Source: UBA1737 sp964541525 (GTDB taxonomy: Bacteria; Bacillota_I; Bacilli_A; ML615J-28; CAG-313). From it: DNA of 30,999 nt. Location of the stretch: positions 1 to 30,999 of the forward strand of contig CAZIQF010000024.1 of assembly GCA_964541525.1 (NCBI GenBank), written 5' to 3'. The position numbers were made by a program, and so were the translations under genes. Below, in pieces: positions 15,368-23,034 of this stretch (position 1 is the first letter of the stretch; each line of letters opens with the position of its first letter). The notes below the pieces were generated by a model. That model ran no database searches. It saw nothing but the letters and a program-made list of their open reading frames with translations, and had not been told where the DNA came from.

Positions 15368-15652
15368 TTATACTTCGAACGCTGCGATTGTTTGACCAGC
15401 TTCAAGTGTTACGATTGCCTTCTTATAAGCTGATTTAAAACCTTCATAGCGTTGCATTCTTTTTGCTTTACGATGAACTGAAACAGTTCTAACGTGTTTT
15501 ACTTTTACATTGAAAATTTCTTCTACTGCTTTTTTGATTTCAACTTTGTTTGCATCAATTAATACTTCAAAAGTATAAATTGATTTTTCAGTTAATGCAG
15601 CTGATTTTTCAGTAATGATTGGTCTTTTAATAACATCATATAATGTTTTCAT
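15368..15652 (-). CDS. rplW: 50S ribosomal protein L23 (uL23)
   Basis: A 94-aa protein at the exit tunnel, the main docking site for trigger factor and SRP. It has DVIKRPIITEKSAALTE, YTFEVLIDANKVEIKKAVEE and VSVHRKAKRMQRYEGFKSAY. Length is normal. The start overlaps the rplD stop by one base (TAATG), implying coupled translation. Confidence 0.97.
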   Translation of the reverse strand: MKTLYDVIKRPIITEKSAALTEKSIYTFEVLIDANKVEIKKAVEEIFNVKVKHVRTVSVHRKAKRMQRYEGFKSAYKKAIVTLEAGQTIAAFEV

Positions 15653-16278
15653 TATTTAAGAACCTCCTCATATTTTTCAATTGCTGCTTTTGTAACAACT
15701 AATGTATCAGCATTCATCATTTGATATACAGATGCATGTCCTTGAGTTGATACTTGAACGTAAGGGATATTTCTTCCTGCTAGTTCAACGTTTCCATTAG
15801 CTTCTGCTAAAACAACAATAACTTTTTTGCCTTCAACTTTTAAAGCGTCAAGTACTGCTAATAATCCTTTTGTCTTGAATGAGTCAAGAGCTAATTCTTC
15901 TAATACATAGATTTGATTTTCACGTACTTTAGTGCTTAATGCACAACGCATTGCAAGTCTAACAACTTTTTTATTAACTTTAATTGCATGTGATCTTGGA
16001 GTTGGAGCAAACACAACACCACCACCACGCCATTGTGGAGCACGGATTGAACCTTGACGAGCACGGCCTGTACCTTTTTGTCTCCATGGCTTTTTACCAC
16101 CACCACGAACTTCGTGACGAGTTTTTGCTTTTTGTGTACCTTGACGCATTGCCGCTCTTTCAGCGATAATTGTATCGAAGATAGCTTGTTGATTGTCTTC
16201 AGTACCAAATACATGTTCACTTAATTCAATTTGTCCAACTTGTGAACCATCTTGTTTGTATAATACAACTGTAGGCAT
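15652..16278 (-). CDS. rplD: 50S ribosomal protein L4 (uL4)
   Basis: A 208-aa protein whose long loop reaches the exit tunnel; the loop motif GRARQGSIRAPQWRGGGVVF is intact. L4 is the autogenous repressor of the S10 operon in E. coli, which makes it a candidate effector for the leader RNA upstream of rpsJ here, though that has not been shown for Bacillota. Length is normal. Confidence 0.97.
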   Translation of the reverse strand: MPTVVLYKQDGSQVGQIELSEHVFGTEDNQQAIFDTIIAERAAMRQGTQKAKTRHEVRGGGKKPWRQKGTGRARQGSIRAPQWRGGGVVFAPTPRSHAIKVNKKVVRLAMRCALSTKVRENQIYVLEELALDSFKTKGLLAVLDALKVEGKKVIVVLAEANGNVELAGRNIPYVQVSTQGHASVYQMMNADTLVVTKAAIEKYEEVLK

Positions 16279-16292
16279 GTTTTACTCCTTTC

Positions 16293-16952
16293 TTATGCTA
16301 ATGCAGCAGGATTGATAGTAGCATTTTTAGCTTTTACAGCATTTTCAATAACTACATAACTGTTTTTTGCTCCTGGTACATTACCTTTGACTAAGATTAC
16401 ATTATTAGCTTCATCATATTTAACGAATACTAAATTTTGAACTGTTTTTGTTTCACCACCCATGCGACCTGGCATTTTTTTACCTGGTTTAATACGTGCA
16501 GGATTGATTGAACCCATTGAACCGATACCTCTATGATATCCTGATCCATGAGCAGCAGGTCCTAAGTGAGCGTTATAACGTTTGATAACACCTTGGTACC
16601 CTTTACCTTTAGATGTACCTGTTACATCAACAAGTTCACCTTCTACAAAAATATTTCCTTTAACCTCTTGTCCAACTTCAAACACTAGCATTTCTTCCCC
16701 AGCGATTTCTTTAACGAAGCGCTTAGGGGCTGTGTTAGCTTTTGATGCATGTCCTACTTCAGCTTTATTAGAATTTTTTTCTTTCTTATCTAAGAAGCCT
16801 AGTTGTACTGCATTGTATCCATCGCTTTCAACAGTCTTTTTTTGTAATACAATGTTTGGAGTAACTTCAATTACTGTAACAGGGATTAAAGCGCCTGCTT
16901 CAGTAAAAATTTGTGTCATTCCGATTTTTTTACCTAAGATTCCTTTGGCCAT
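16293..16952 (-). CDS. rplC: 50S ribosomal protein L3 (uL3)
   Basis: A 219-aa early-assembly protein whose loop reaches the peptidyl transferase centre. It begins MAKGILGKKIGMTQIFTEAG and has DVTGTSKGKGYQGVIKRYN, HGSGYHRGIGSMGSINPARI and KKMPGRMGGETKTVQNL. Length is normal. It lies second in the S10 operon with an AAAGGAGGAAA ribosome site. Confidence 0.98.
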   Translation of the reverse strand: MAKGILGKKIGMTQIFTEAGALIPVTVIEVTPNIVLQKKTVESDGYNAVQLGFLDKKEKNSNKAEVGHASKANTAPKRFVKEIAGEEMLVFEVGQEVKGNIFVEGELVDVTGTSKGKGYQGVIKRYNAHLGPAAHGSGYHRGIGSMGSINPARIKPGKKMPGRMGGETKTVQNLVFVKYDEANNVILVKGNVPGAKNSYVVIENAVKAKNATINPAALA

Positions 16953-16971
16953 GAGTTTTTCCTCCTTTACT

Positions 16972-17280
16972 CTATTTTAATACGATGTCGACACCAGATG
17001 GCAACTCTAAATGAGCTAACGCATCCATTGTTTTAGGAGTGATATTTGCAATATCAATTAAACGTTTGTGAGTACGACGTTCAAATTGTTCACGACTGTC
17101 TTTATATTTGTGAGGTGAACGAATAATTGTAAATACTTCCTTTTCTGTAGGTAGCGGAATTGGTCCAGAAACTGTTGCTCCTGTTCTCTTCGCTGTTTCT
17201 ACAATTTTTTTCGCAGATTCATCTAATAATCTGTGATCATAAGATAATAATCTTATTCTTAATTTTTTTGGTTTTGCCAT
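16972..17280 (-). CDS. rpsJ: 30S ribosomal protein S10 (uS10, NusE)
   Basis: A 102-aa protein of the 30S head that also acts as NusE in transcription antitermination and transcription-translation coupling. It has KLRIRLLSYDHRLLDESAKK, GPIPLPTEKEVFTIIRSPHK and REQFERRTHKRLIDI. Length is normal. It is the first gene of the cluster, with AGGAGG at 17289-17294 directly after a hairpin. In many Bacillota rpsL-rpsG-fusA-tuf come just upstream; here an unrelated ABC operon does. Confidence 0.98.
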   Translation of the reverse strand: MAKPKKLRIRLLSYDHRLLDESAKKIVETAKRTGATVSGPIPLPTEKEVFTIIRSPHKYKDSREQFERRTHKRLIDIANITPKTMDALAHLELPSGVDIVLK

Positions 17281-17293
17281 TTTTATTTCCTCC

Positions 17294-17409
17294 TAGCTTG
17301 ATTTAATAAGCTACAGGCTCCACACAAATTACCTGACCAAAACACACTACTCGGCAACTCTTCCGTGTGTGTCAGCAACCTTGCGTTTCCTTGCCCTCTT
17401 TAAGCCTGT
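17294..17409 (-). promoter_or_regulatory. Structured 5' leader RNA of the S10 operon
   Basis: The leader runs from about 17407 to the rpsJ ribosome site. Complementary arms seen directly are: ACAGGCT (17403-17409) with AGCCTGT (17313-17319), closing the whole element; CTGAC+ACACAC (17365-17375) with GTGTGT..GTCAG (17333-17347), with a 4-base bulge; GGCAA (17391-17395) with TTGCC (17353-17357), a possible pseudoknot into the loop of that stem; and TAGCTT / AAGCTA (17294-17313), ending at the first base of AGGAGG. The 3' segment TTTGTGTGG (17320-17328) could instead pair with CACACA, competing with the main stem. This fits an autoregulatory r-protein leader. The ligand is unknown, and I cannot assign a named RNA family with confidence. 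Confidence 0.65.
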
Positions 17410-17412
17410 TAT

Positions 17413-17441
17413 ATTATACTCTTTTTTTAAAAAAATGCTAT
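17413..17441 (-). promoter_or_regulatory. Main promoter of the S10-spc-alpha cluster
   Basis: A perfect TATAAT (17413-17418) lies 17 bases from a weak -35 (ATAGCA, 17436-17441), separated by seven T and seven A residues. Transcription would start near 17406-17407, at the first arm of the leader RNA. The homopolymer tracts may act as an UP-like or bent element. Confidence 0.65.
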
Positions 17442-17475
17442 TTTTTTGCTTTTTATTTTCATTATTTTATTTATA

Positions 17476-17505
17476 AGTTTAAATTGTTGTTTTTTTATTT
17501 GTCAA
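17476..17505 (-). promoter_or_regulatory. Possible distal promoter of the S10 cluster
   Basis: A consensus TTGACA (17500-17505) is followed after 18 bases by TAAACT (17476-17481). It lies upstream of the main promoter and downstream of the permease terminator, so it could add a second start. The -10 match is only four of six. Confidence 0.35.
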
Positions 17506-17533
17506 TTTTTTCCTATTATACTTTTTAGATAGC

Positions 17534-17563
17534 AAAAAAGTTAGAGTTTTATTCTCTAACTTT
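17534..17563 (-). terminator. Terminator of the GntR-ABC operon
   Basis: GTTAGAG and CTCTAAC (7 bp, extended by A-T pairs, 7-base loop) are followed by six T residues on the minus strand. It begins just after the permease stop and separates the ABC operon from the ribosomal cluster. Confidence 0.85.
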
Positions 17564-17568
17564 ATTTA

Positions 17569-18651
17569 TTATATAGCTAAAAAAACTAGTCCGACAATCA
17601 GTACTGCAACAAAGATTATCCCAAAGATCATCCAATCTTTAAGTGAAATTTTAAAGCTACGTTTGTAAATAATCGTTAAAATTAAATAGATAATTATTCC
17701 TACTCCCACCGTAACCGATAAAAAATTAAGGTAAGGTGTGAATGTAAATAACATATATGAAAATGTATAAAGGGGGATCATTACACGATAACCAAAGTAG
17801 CTATCAGAGATTTCCTCCGAACGTTCTGGTCGATCTTTCTTAAATAAGAACCAAAGACCAACTGCTGATAAAAGGCCCAGAATAACTAAGCAAATTAAAC
17901 AATTTGGATTAAACTCATCTACATTATTATTTTTTGGTAAGATTGTTCCTGTTATCGGATTATACTTGGTAAGAATTAAATTATTAAAGTAATTACCATA
18001 TCGACCAAAGCTCCAGAAAGGGATGCTTATTTCCATCAAATTTCTTACTCTACCAATTGGATAAAATTTGCCAATCACTACAAACAAAAGTATGAAAATC
18101 GAAAAATTAGCAAAGATCATAAAGACAATACCATCAAAGATTTTGTTTGCTCTTGAGATAAAAAAGAAATTAAATATATATAAGGATATAAAGGAAACAA
18201 TTAAAATGAAGTAAAGAGGAATAGTATAGCCAATATACAAATAAGGAAATTTAAGTTCAAGAAGGATGGTTTCGATTATATATATTAAGGTAAACGGAAC
18301 TAATGTTTCAATAATACCGGTTAATACTTTAATAATCATAATATTGCGTCTGGATATTGGTAGACTATAACAATTATCTAAAGACTTCTTGCTCATCAAA
18401 TAATAAGCTTGCTTAACTGGACTGATATATGCGATTAAACATAAAGCGGTAATCATTAAGCCTATATTAGTGGTTCCAATGGTAACATATTGTTCATTTT
18501 CAAAACCTTCATTAAAATTAGGCACTAATATTTGTTTAATTGTCATAATCGGTAATAAACACGCTAGAGTTAAAATAATTGTATATATTAATGCCGGTTT
18601 AATACTACGTTTTAGATTTAGTCTAAAGTATTTCAAAAAGTTATTATTCAT
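17569..18651 (-). CDS. ABC-2-type transporter permease
   Basis: A 360-aa integral membrane protein with about seven to eight hydrophobic segments (for example IYTIILTLACLLPIM near the N-terminus and IIFVAVLIVGLVFLAI at the end). It is the membrane partner of the ATPase gene that overlaps it by 8 bases. The ATG at 18649-18651 is preceded by AAGGAGGG at good spacing; an in-frame start 24 bases upstream lacks this. The set GntR regulator, ATPase and single large permease resembles YtrA-controlled exporters, some of which respond to cell-envelope antibiotics. The substrate cannot be read from the sequence. Confidence 0.85.
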   Translation of the reverse strand: MNNNFLKYFRLNLKRSIKPALIYTIILTLACLLPIMTIKQILVPNFNEGFENEQYVTIGTTNIGLMITALCLIAYISPVKQAYYLMSKKSLDNCYSLPISRRNIMIIKVLTGIIETLVPFTLIYIIETILLELKFPYLYIGYTIPLYFILIVSFISLYIFNFFFISRANKIFDGIVFMIFANFSIFILLFVVIGKFYPIGRVRNLMEISIPFWSFGRYGNYFNNLILTKYNPITGTILPKNNNVDEFNPNCLICLVILGLLSAVGLWFLFKKDRPERSEEISDSYFGYRVMIPLYTFSYMLFTFTPYLNFLSVTVGVGIIIYLILTIIYKRSFKISLKDWMIFGIIFVAVLIVGLVFLAI

Positions 18652-19549
18652 TTTTTTGCCCTCCTTCATGTTCAATTTTAATTACAAATAGTTCTTCAAA
18701 ATCAATTGATAGGCTATCTAATAAAATTGGATTGAGGTTTTTAAGATAGGTGATAATTTGTTCTTCTTCTCCTTCGCAAATAATCTGATATACTTTTCCA
18801 ACCTGGCTAATTGATATTACTTTTATATTTTGTTTAATTTGGTTAAGATCAATATCTTCTTTAAACGCAATTTGATATTTATAATATTGATTTAAGTTTT
18901 CTTCAATGGAACCAGATGATTCTATTTTACCATTGTTTAATAAACCAAAGCAATCACAAATATCTTCTAACTCTCTTAAACTGTGACTAGAAATAATAAT
19001 TGTCATTGGTTTTTCTTCCATTCTTTTTAAAACAATTTTTTTAAAAGTTAATCTTGCAAGTGGGTCTAAACCATCAAAAGCTTCATCTAATAATAAATAT
19101 TTAGGTGCTATCGCTAGAGCTACACAGATATATAATTGTCTTTTCATTCCTTTTGAGAACTTATAAATGGGGTTATTCAATATATCTGGATTGTTTTCTT
19201 GCAGTTTAAACGCATTTAAATATTCATAAAATGAATCAATATCTAAGTTATAGAAAGTTTGATAAAATTGAACAACTTCCTTAATGTTAGTATTTTCGGA
19301 AAAATGAGGATCATCTGATAAAAAGAAAATGTCTTTTTTTACTTCAATTTCATTATTAGGTTTTCCATCATACAATACTTGGCCTTCGGTTTGATCATAA
19401 ACATTAGCAAGAATTCTAAGTAAGGTTGATTTGCCTGCACCATTAATACCAATTAAGCCAAAAATACTATTGTCTTTAATTTGAAGATTTAAATTATCTA
19501 GAACACGTTTTTTCCCAAAATCCTTTATTAACCCTTTAATTTGAATCAT
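18644..19549 (-). CDS. ABC transporter ATP-binding protein
   Basis: A 301-aa cytosolic nucleotide-binding subunit. Walker A is GINGAGKST (34-42), the signature loop is FSKGMKRQ (131-138, a variant of LSGGQ), Walker B is YLLLDE (151-156) and the H-loop is H189 (SSHSLRELEDICD). The usual Q-loop Gln appears to be replaced in IFFLSDDP (74-81). Residues after about 210 form a C-terminal extension that may be regulatory. The ATG at 19547-19549 has GAGGAG upstream; a longer reading from TTG does not. It overlaps the regulator gene by 14 bases and the permease by 8, so all three are translationally coupled. Confidence 0.92.
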   Translation of the reverse strand: MIQIKGLIKDFGKKRVLDNLNLQIKDNSIFGLIGINGAGKSTLLRILANVYDQTEGQVLYDGKPNNEIEVKKDIFFLSDDPHFSENTNIKEVVQFYQTFYNLDIDSFYEYLNAFKLQENNPDILNNPIYKFSKGMKRQLYICVALAIAPKYLLLDEAFDGLDPLARLTFKKIVLKRMEEKPMTIIISSHSLRELEDICDCFGLLNNGKIESSGSIEENLNQYYKYQIAFKEDIDLNQIKQNIKVISISQVGKVYQIICEGEEEQIITYLKNLNPILLDSLSIDFEELFVIKIEHEGGQKNE

Positions 19550-19877
19550 TGTATATCTCCTCAATAATATTAATTAATTCCTCTTTAGAAATATTACTAT
19601 TTTTAATTGCAGTAATTTCTTGTTTAACTTTATTTAAAATTGCAGATTCTTGATCATTAGTGTAACACACATATACGCCTTTTTTTAATATTGTAGTAAT
19701 ATAGCCTTCTTGTTCTAGCATTTGATATGCTCGTTGAACCGTATTAGGGTTGATTCCCAACTCTTGGGCCAAAGTTCTAACTGCAGGTAAGCGATCATCT
19801 TTTTTATATACACCAAGTTCGATATATTTCTTATAATCATTAACTATTTGCATAAATAATAGATTATGTTTTTTCAT
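19536..19877 (-). CDS. GntR-family transcriptional regulator, YtrA type
   Basis: A 113-aa DNA-binding protein. The winged helix-turn-helix spans about residues 8-72 (RLPAVRTLAQELGINPNTVQ, then MLEQEGYITTILKKGVYV). Only a short helical tail (about 80-113) follows, as in the YtrA subfamily, which lacks a large ligand-binding domain. It heads the operon with the ABC genes it most likely represses. An AAAGGAGAA ribosome site and a consensus promoter lie upstream. A direct repeat of TAATACA just past the -10 could be its operator. Confidence 0.92.
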   Translation of the reverse strand: MKKHNLLFMQIVNDYKKYIELGVYKKDDRLPAVRTLAQELGINPNTVQRAYQMLEQEGYITTILKKGVYVCYTNDQESAILNKVKQEITAIKNSNISKEELINIIEEIYNDSN

Positions 19878-19893
19878 AAAGTTCTCCTTTATT

Positions 19894-19909
19894 TGTATTA
19901 TCTGTATTA
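19894..19909 (-). promoter_or_regulatory. Direct repeat at the transcription start, possible operator
   Basis: Two copies of TAATACA separated by GA lie immediately after the -10 box of the GntR promoter, where a repressor would block transcription. YtrA-type regulators known to me usually bind inverted repeats, so this assignment is weak. Confidence 0.3.
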
Positions 19910-19938
19910 ATTATATTACTATTATTAACATATGTCAA
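19910..19938 (-). promoter_or_regulatory. Consensus promoter of the GntR-ABC operon
   Basis: A perfect TTGACA (19933-19938), a 17-base spacer and a perfect TATAAT (19910-19915) form a full-consensus sigma-A promoter, with a start near 19903, about 26 bases before the regulator gene. Such strength fits a promoter normally held down by a repressor. Confidence 0.9.
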
Positions 19939-19957
19939 ATAAATAAGTATTATAATC

Positions 19958-20003
19958 TTTAATTTATATAAAATAGATGGATATTTATTTTATATAAATT
20001 AAA
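19958..20003. repeat. 18-bp all-A/T perfect inverted repeat
   Basis: The arms TTTAATTTATATAAAATA (19958-19975) and TATTTTATATAAATTAAA (19986-20003) are exact complements around a 10-base spacer. The repeat lies 20 bases upstream of the GntR operon -35. It has no terminator T-tract of the usual form, and a separate terminator for the upstream gene lies nearby. It could be a protein-binding site, a cruciform or an UP-like element. Confidence 0.7.
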
Positions 20004-20059
20004 TTATTAACCATTTTGCATTCTTAATGTTCTCAAAATATGAATTATGCTTGTGGTCT

Positions 20060-20105
20060 AAAATAAAAAGATAACTAAGACTAGTTAATAGTTTTAGTTA
20101 TCTTT
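20060..20105 (-). terminator. Terminator of the M16C peptidase gene
   Basis: AAAGATAACTAA and TTAGTTATCTTT form a 12-bp stem around a 15-base loop, followed on the minus strand by a T-rich tail. It sits 7 bases after the peptidase stop. Confidence 0.85.
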
Positions 20106-20111
20106 TAGTTT

Positions 20112-23000
20112 TTACTTAAATAAGTTTTTTACTTCTTTGAATAAGTCTTTTTCTGCCTCAATTTTGTTTTCATTACCAATTACACATAATGCATTTTGAG
20201 ATAATACTGTTTGAAATAATGGTTTTAGGTTTTTAATATCTTCTAATGTTACATTTAATACTTGATGTTTTTGTTCTTTTAACATTTCATATGTAATATT
20301 AGTTAAATATAATATTAGCGAACGTTCACCTTTTGCTTTAGGTGATAATGGTTCATCGAGGACACCGATTGCTCCAATGATATATTTCATTAGTTCTTTT
20401 GCATCTGGGTTGAAGTTATCTATATATGTTAATATATCTTCAAAAACTTGATTTGTTCTAGCTAGGTTTGGATCACGATATGATACTAAGTGTATATCTC
20501 CTGATCTTGTTGTTTGAGACATACATCCATATGCTCCACCCAACACTCTAACTTGAGTCCATAGATAGTCATATTTTAATGCCATACTGAAGACATCAAA
20601 AGCACCAGTAAATTTTCCTCTTTGGTTGAAATTACCATATCTTGCAACATATTGAACTTGAGAAGGTGTTTTGAAACCTTCGTTCTTTTTGTCCACAGCA
20701 AATATAAACGATTCTTTAACTATTGGTGTTTGGTATAAGCTATTTAGATATGGTGATATATGTGGTTTGTAGTTATCATTATCAGCCGTATAGCTAATTA
20801 TTAAGTTTTCTTTTCTAAAGATATATTGCATTAATGTTTCTAAATTGTTAATAATTTCATCTTTTTGTTCTTCAAAGCTTTGATCTAATGTTTCAATTAG
20901 TTCATATAAACCAATACCTGATACTTGATCTTTATAATACATTTGTGGTCTAAGATAACTTCCAGCCCTAGTTAATGCGGCAATATGTCCTGCTTCCATT
21001 AGTTGCATTTGTAAATCTGATTTAAGTTTTGAGATGATTTCTTTTAATCTTTTATAGTTATTTAGTTTTGATGTTGCAGTTATTTGCGTGATTAACTGAA
21101 ATACTGATTCAATCTTATCATCAAGGGCTCTTGCATCAATCACAAAATATGGTAATACTTGATCTTCTTTATTTACTAAAACAAGCATTGATTGTTGAAT
21201 TCCGCCTGTTAATAAATTGATTTTTTGCGTTAATTCTTGATACGTATAATCTTCGGTGTCAACGTTACCTAGAACTTCTGTAAGTAATCCTAGATATGGA
21301 ATTAGTTTATTGGGGATGTTATTAGTATTAAATAGTAGTTTCAAGTAACAAATTCCATTAGTAAAGATTTGATGCTTAATTAGTTTAGCCCCATTTAACT
21401 CTTCAATTTCATTATTGATTGGTTCTACATAGTCATCAATATCATCTTTGGTTAAAAGCGGAATTGTTTCTAGTTCTTCACTAGTTGATGGTGTTGATTG
21501 GTAGATTTTTAATTCTTTAGTATCTGTTACTAATTGTTGTAACTTCTCTTCTGTAAGTGATGCTTTATATGCTGCAAGTTTTGCTTTTAATGTTTGTTCT
21601 TTGCTTTCAGCGAGAGTATTACTTGGAGTCGCTACTAAGTAAGTTGCATGTGGATTATTTAGAATGTATTTTTCAATTAGTTCTTCAAAATAGTTAGTAT
21701 TGACTAATTCTTTTAATTTTTGAAAGATTTGGTTAGTTTCTAGTCTTGAAAATGGGTCACTTTCATCATATAACCACGTTTCTAAAGCATTGATTGTAAA
21801 AACTAAACCTTTTGGAATTCTTCCAAAGTCAGCTTCACGATATTTGAATTCAAAATAATTAATTGATGATTTTAAGGCTTGCTTATTTAGTCCCTGTTTA
21901 ACAAAATTTGTTAATGTTGTTTTTAATACGTTAATGAATTCATCTAATTGATTTGCTTTTGCATCTTTGACCCCAATTAATAACATTGGTTGAAGCATAC
22001 TACTATCATAACTACTTAAGACATCAGTCCCTAAACCTGCATCTAGTAATGCTTGCTTTAATGGGGCTCCTGGTGCATCTAAAATGGTATAATTTAATAC
22101 GTTAAATGCAAGAGCTAATTGGCTGTCTAACGCGTTACCAATGGTAACTCCATATGTATAATAGGTTTTGTTTTCTAATGAATCTGTTTTTCCTACTGGA
22201 TATTCGATATTCGTAATGGTTGGTTTGATAAATGGGGTTTGATACTCAATTTCGGAGTCAGTTTCAATAACATCAAAATGGGATAAATATTCTTCATCCA
22301 TCCATTTTAATTTAGCCTCAAAATCCATTTTCCCATAAAGAATAATATAACTATTAGCCGGAGAGTAGAAACGTCTATGAAAATCTTTAAATTGTTCATA
22401 TGTTAAGTTGGGGATATCATCAGGATTCCCTCCTGATACATATCCATATGTGGTATCTGGGAATAATCCTTTTAACGTTTCTTGAAACACTAATTGTTCG
22501 GCACTTGAAAACGCACCTTTCATTTCATTATACACTACGCCATTGTAGATAATATCACTATCTAAGTTTTCTAGTTCATAATGCCATCCTTCTTGTTTAA
22601 AAATTTCTTCATGAAGATATACATTAGGATAAAATACAGCATCCATATATACTTCCATTAGATTTTTAAAGTCTGAATCATTACAACTTGCCACCGGATA
22701 AATTGTTTTATCGGGATATGTCATTGCGTTTAAGAAAGTATTTAGCGAACTTTTTAGTAATTCAATAAATGGATCTTTAACTGGAAATTTCTTTGATCCA
22801 CATAGTGTTGAGTGTTCTAGAATATGTGGGACCCCTGTTGAATCAGTTGGTGGTGTTCTAAAACCAATCGTAAATGTTTTGTTATTATCATCATTATCTA
22901 ACAGTAAGATTCTCGCTCCCGATTTTAGATGTCTTAATAATTTAACATTAGAATGAATTTCTTCAATGTATTTTTCTTTTATTAGTTGATATGATTTCAT
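20112..23000 (-). CDS. M16C zinc metallopeptidase (presequence protease/PreP-like)
   Basis: A 962-aa two-lobed insulinase-family peptidase of the PreP/Cym1 type, which closes around short unstructured peptides and degrades them. The inverted zinc motif HILEH lies at 59-63 (H59 and H63 ligands, E62 catalytic) and the third ligand is E159 (VVYNEMKG). The C-terminal lobe has the substrate-binding Arg/Tyr region TRSGDIHLVSYRDPN, typical of M16C. Length matches the subfamily. There is no signal peptide, so it is cytosolic; peptide clean-up is the likely role. A GGAGAT ribosome site precedes the ATG. It lies 34 bases after a NAGPA gene with no terminator between, so the two are probably cotranscribed. 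Confidence 0.93.
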   Translation of the reverse strand: MKSYQLIKEKYIEEIHSNVKLLRHLKSGARILLLDNDDNNKTFTIGFRTPPTDSTGVPHILEHSTLCGSKKFPVKDPFIELLKSSLNTFLNAMTYPDKTIYPVASCNDSDFKNLMEVYMDAVFYPNVYLHEEIFKQEGWHYELENLDSDIIYNGVVYNEMKGAFSSAEQLVFQETLKGLFPDTTYGYVSGGNPDDIPNLTYEQFKDFHRRFYSPANSYIILYGKMDFEAKLKWMDEEYLSHFDVIETDSEIEYQTPFIKPTITNIEYPVGKTDSLENKTYYTYGVTIGNALDSQLALAFNVLNYTILDAPGAPLKQALLDAGLGTDVLSSYDSSMLQPMLLIGVKDAKANQLDEFINVLKTTLTNFVKQGLNKQALKSSINYFEFKYREADFGRIPKGLVFTINALETWLYDESDPFSRLETNQIFQKLKELVNTNYFEELIEKYILNNPHATYLVATPSNTLAESKEQTLKAKLAAYKASLTEEKLQQLVTDTKELKIYQSTPSTSEELETIPLLTKDDIDDYVEPINNEIEELNGAKLIKHQIFTNGICYLKLLFNTNNIPNKLIPYLGLLTEVLGNVDTEDYTYQELTQKINLLTGGIQQSMLVLVNKEDQVLPYFVIDARALDDKIESVFQLITQITATSKLNNYKRLKEIISKLKSDLQMQLMEAGHIAALTRAGSYLRPQMYYKDQVSGIGLYELIETLDQSFEEQKDEIINNLETLMQYIFRKENLIISYTADNDNYKPHISPYLNSLYQTPIVKESFIFAVDKKNEGFKTPSQVQYVARYGNFNQRGKFTGAFDVFSMALKYDYLWTQVRVLGGAYGCMSQTTRSGDIHLVSYRDPNLARTNQVFEDILTYIDNFNPDAKELMKYIIGAIGVLDEPLSPKAKGERSLILYLTNITYEMLKEQKHQVLNVTLEDIKNLKPLFQTVLSQNALCVIGNENKIEAEKDLFKEVKNLFK

Positions 23001-23034
23001 TTTTAATCTCCTTTGTAATCAATTTTATTATGTT

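Noticed and set aside
18652..18675. Longer N-terminus for the ABC permease
   Set aside because: The ribosome site AAGGAGGG lies inside that extension and fits the ATG at 18651.
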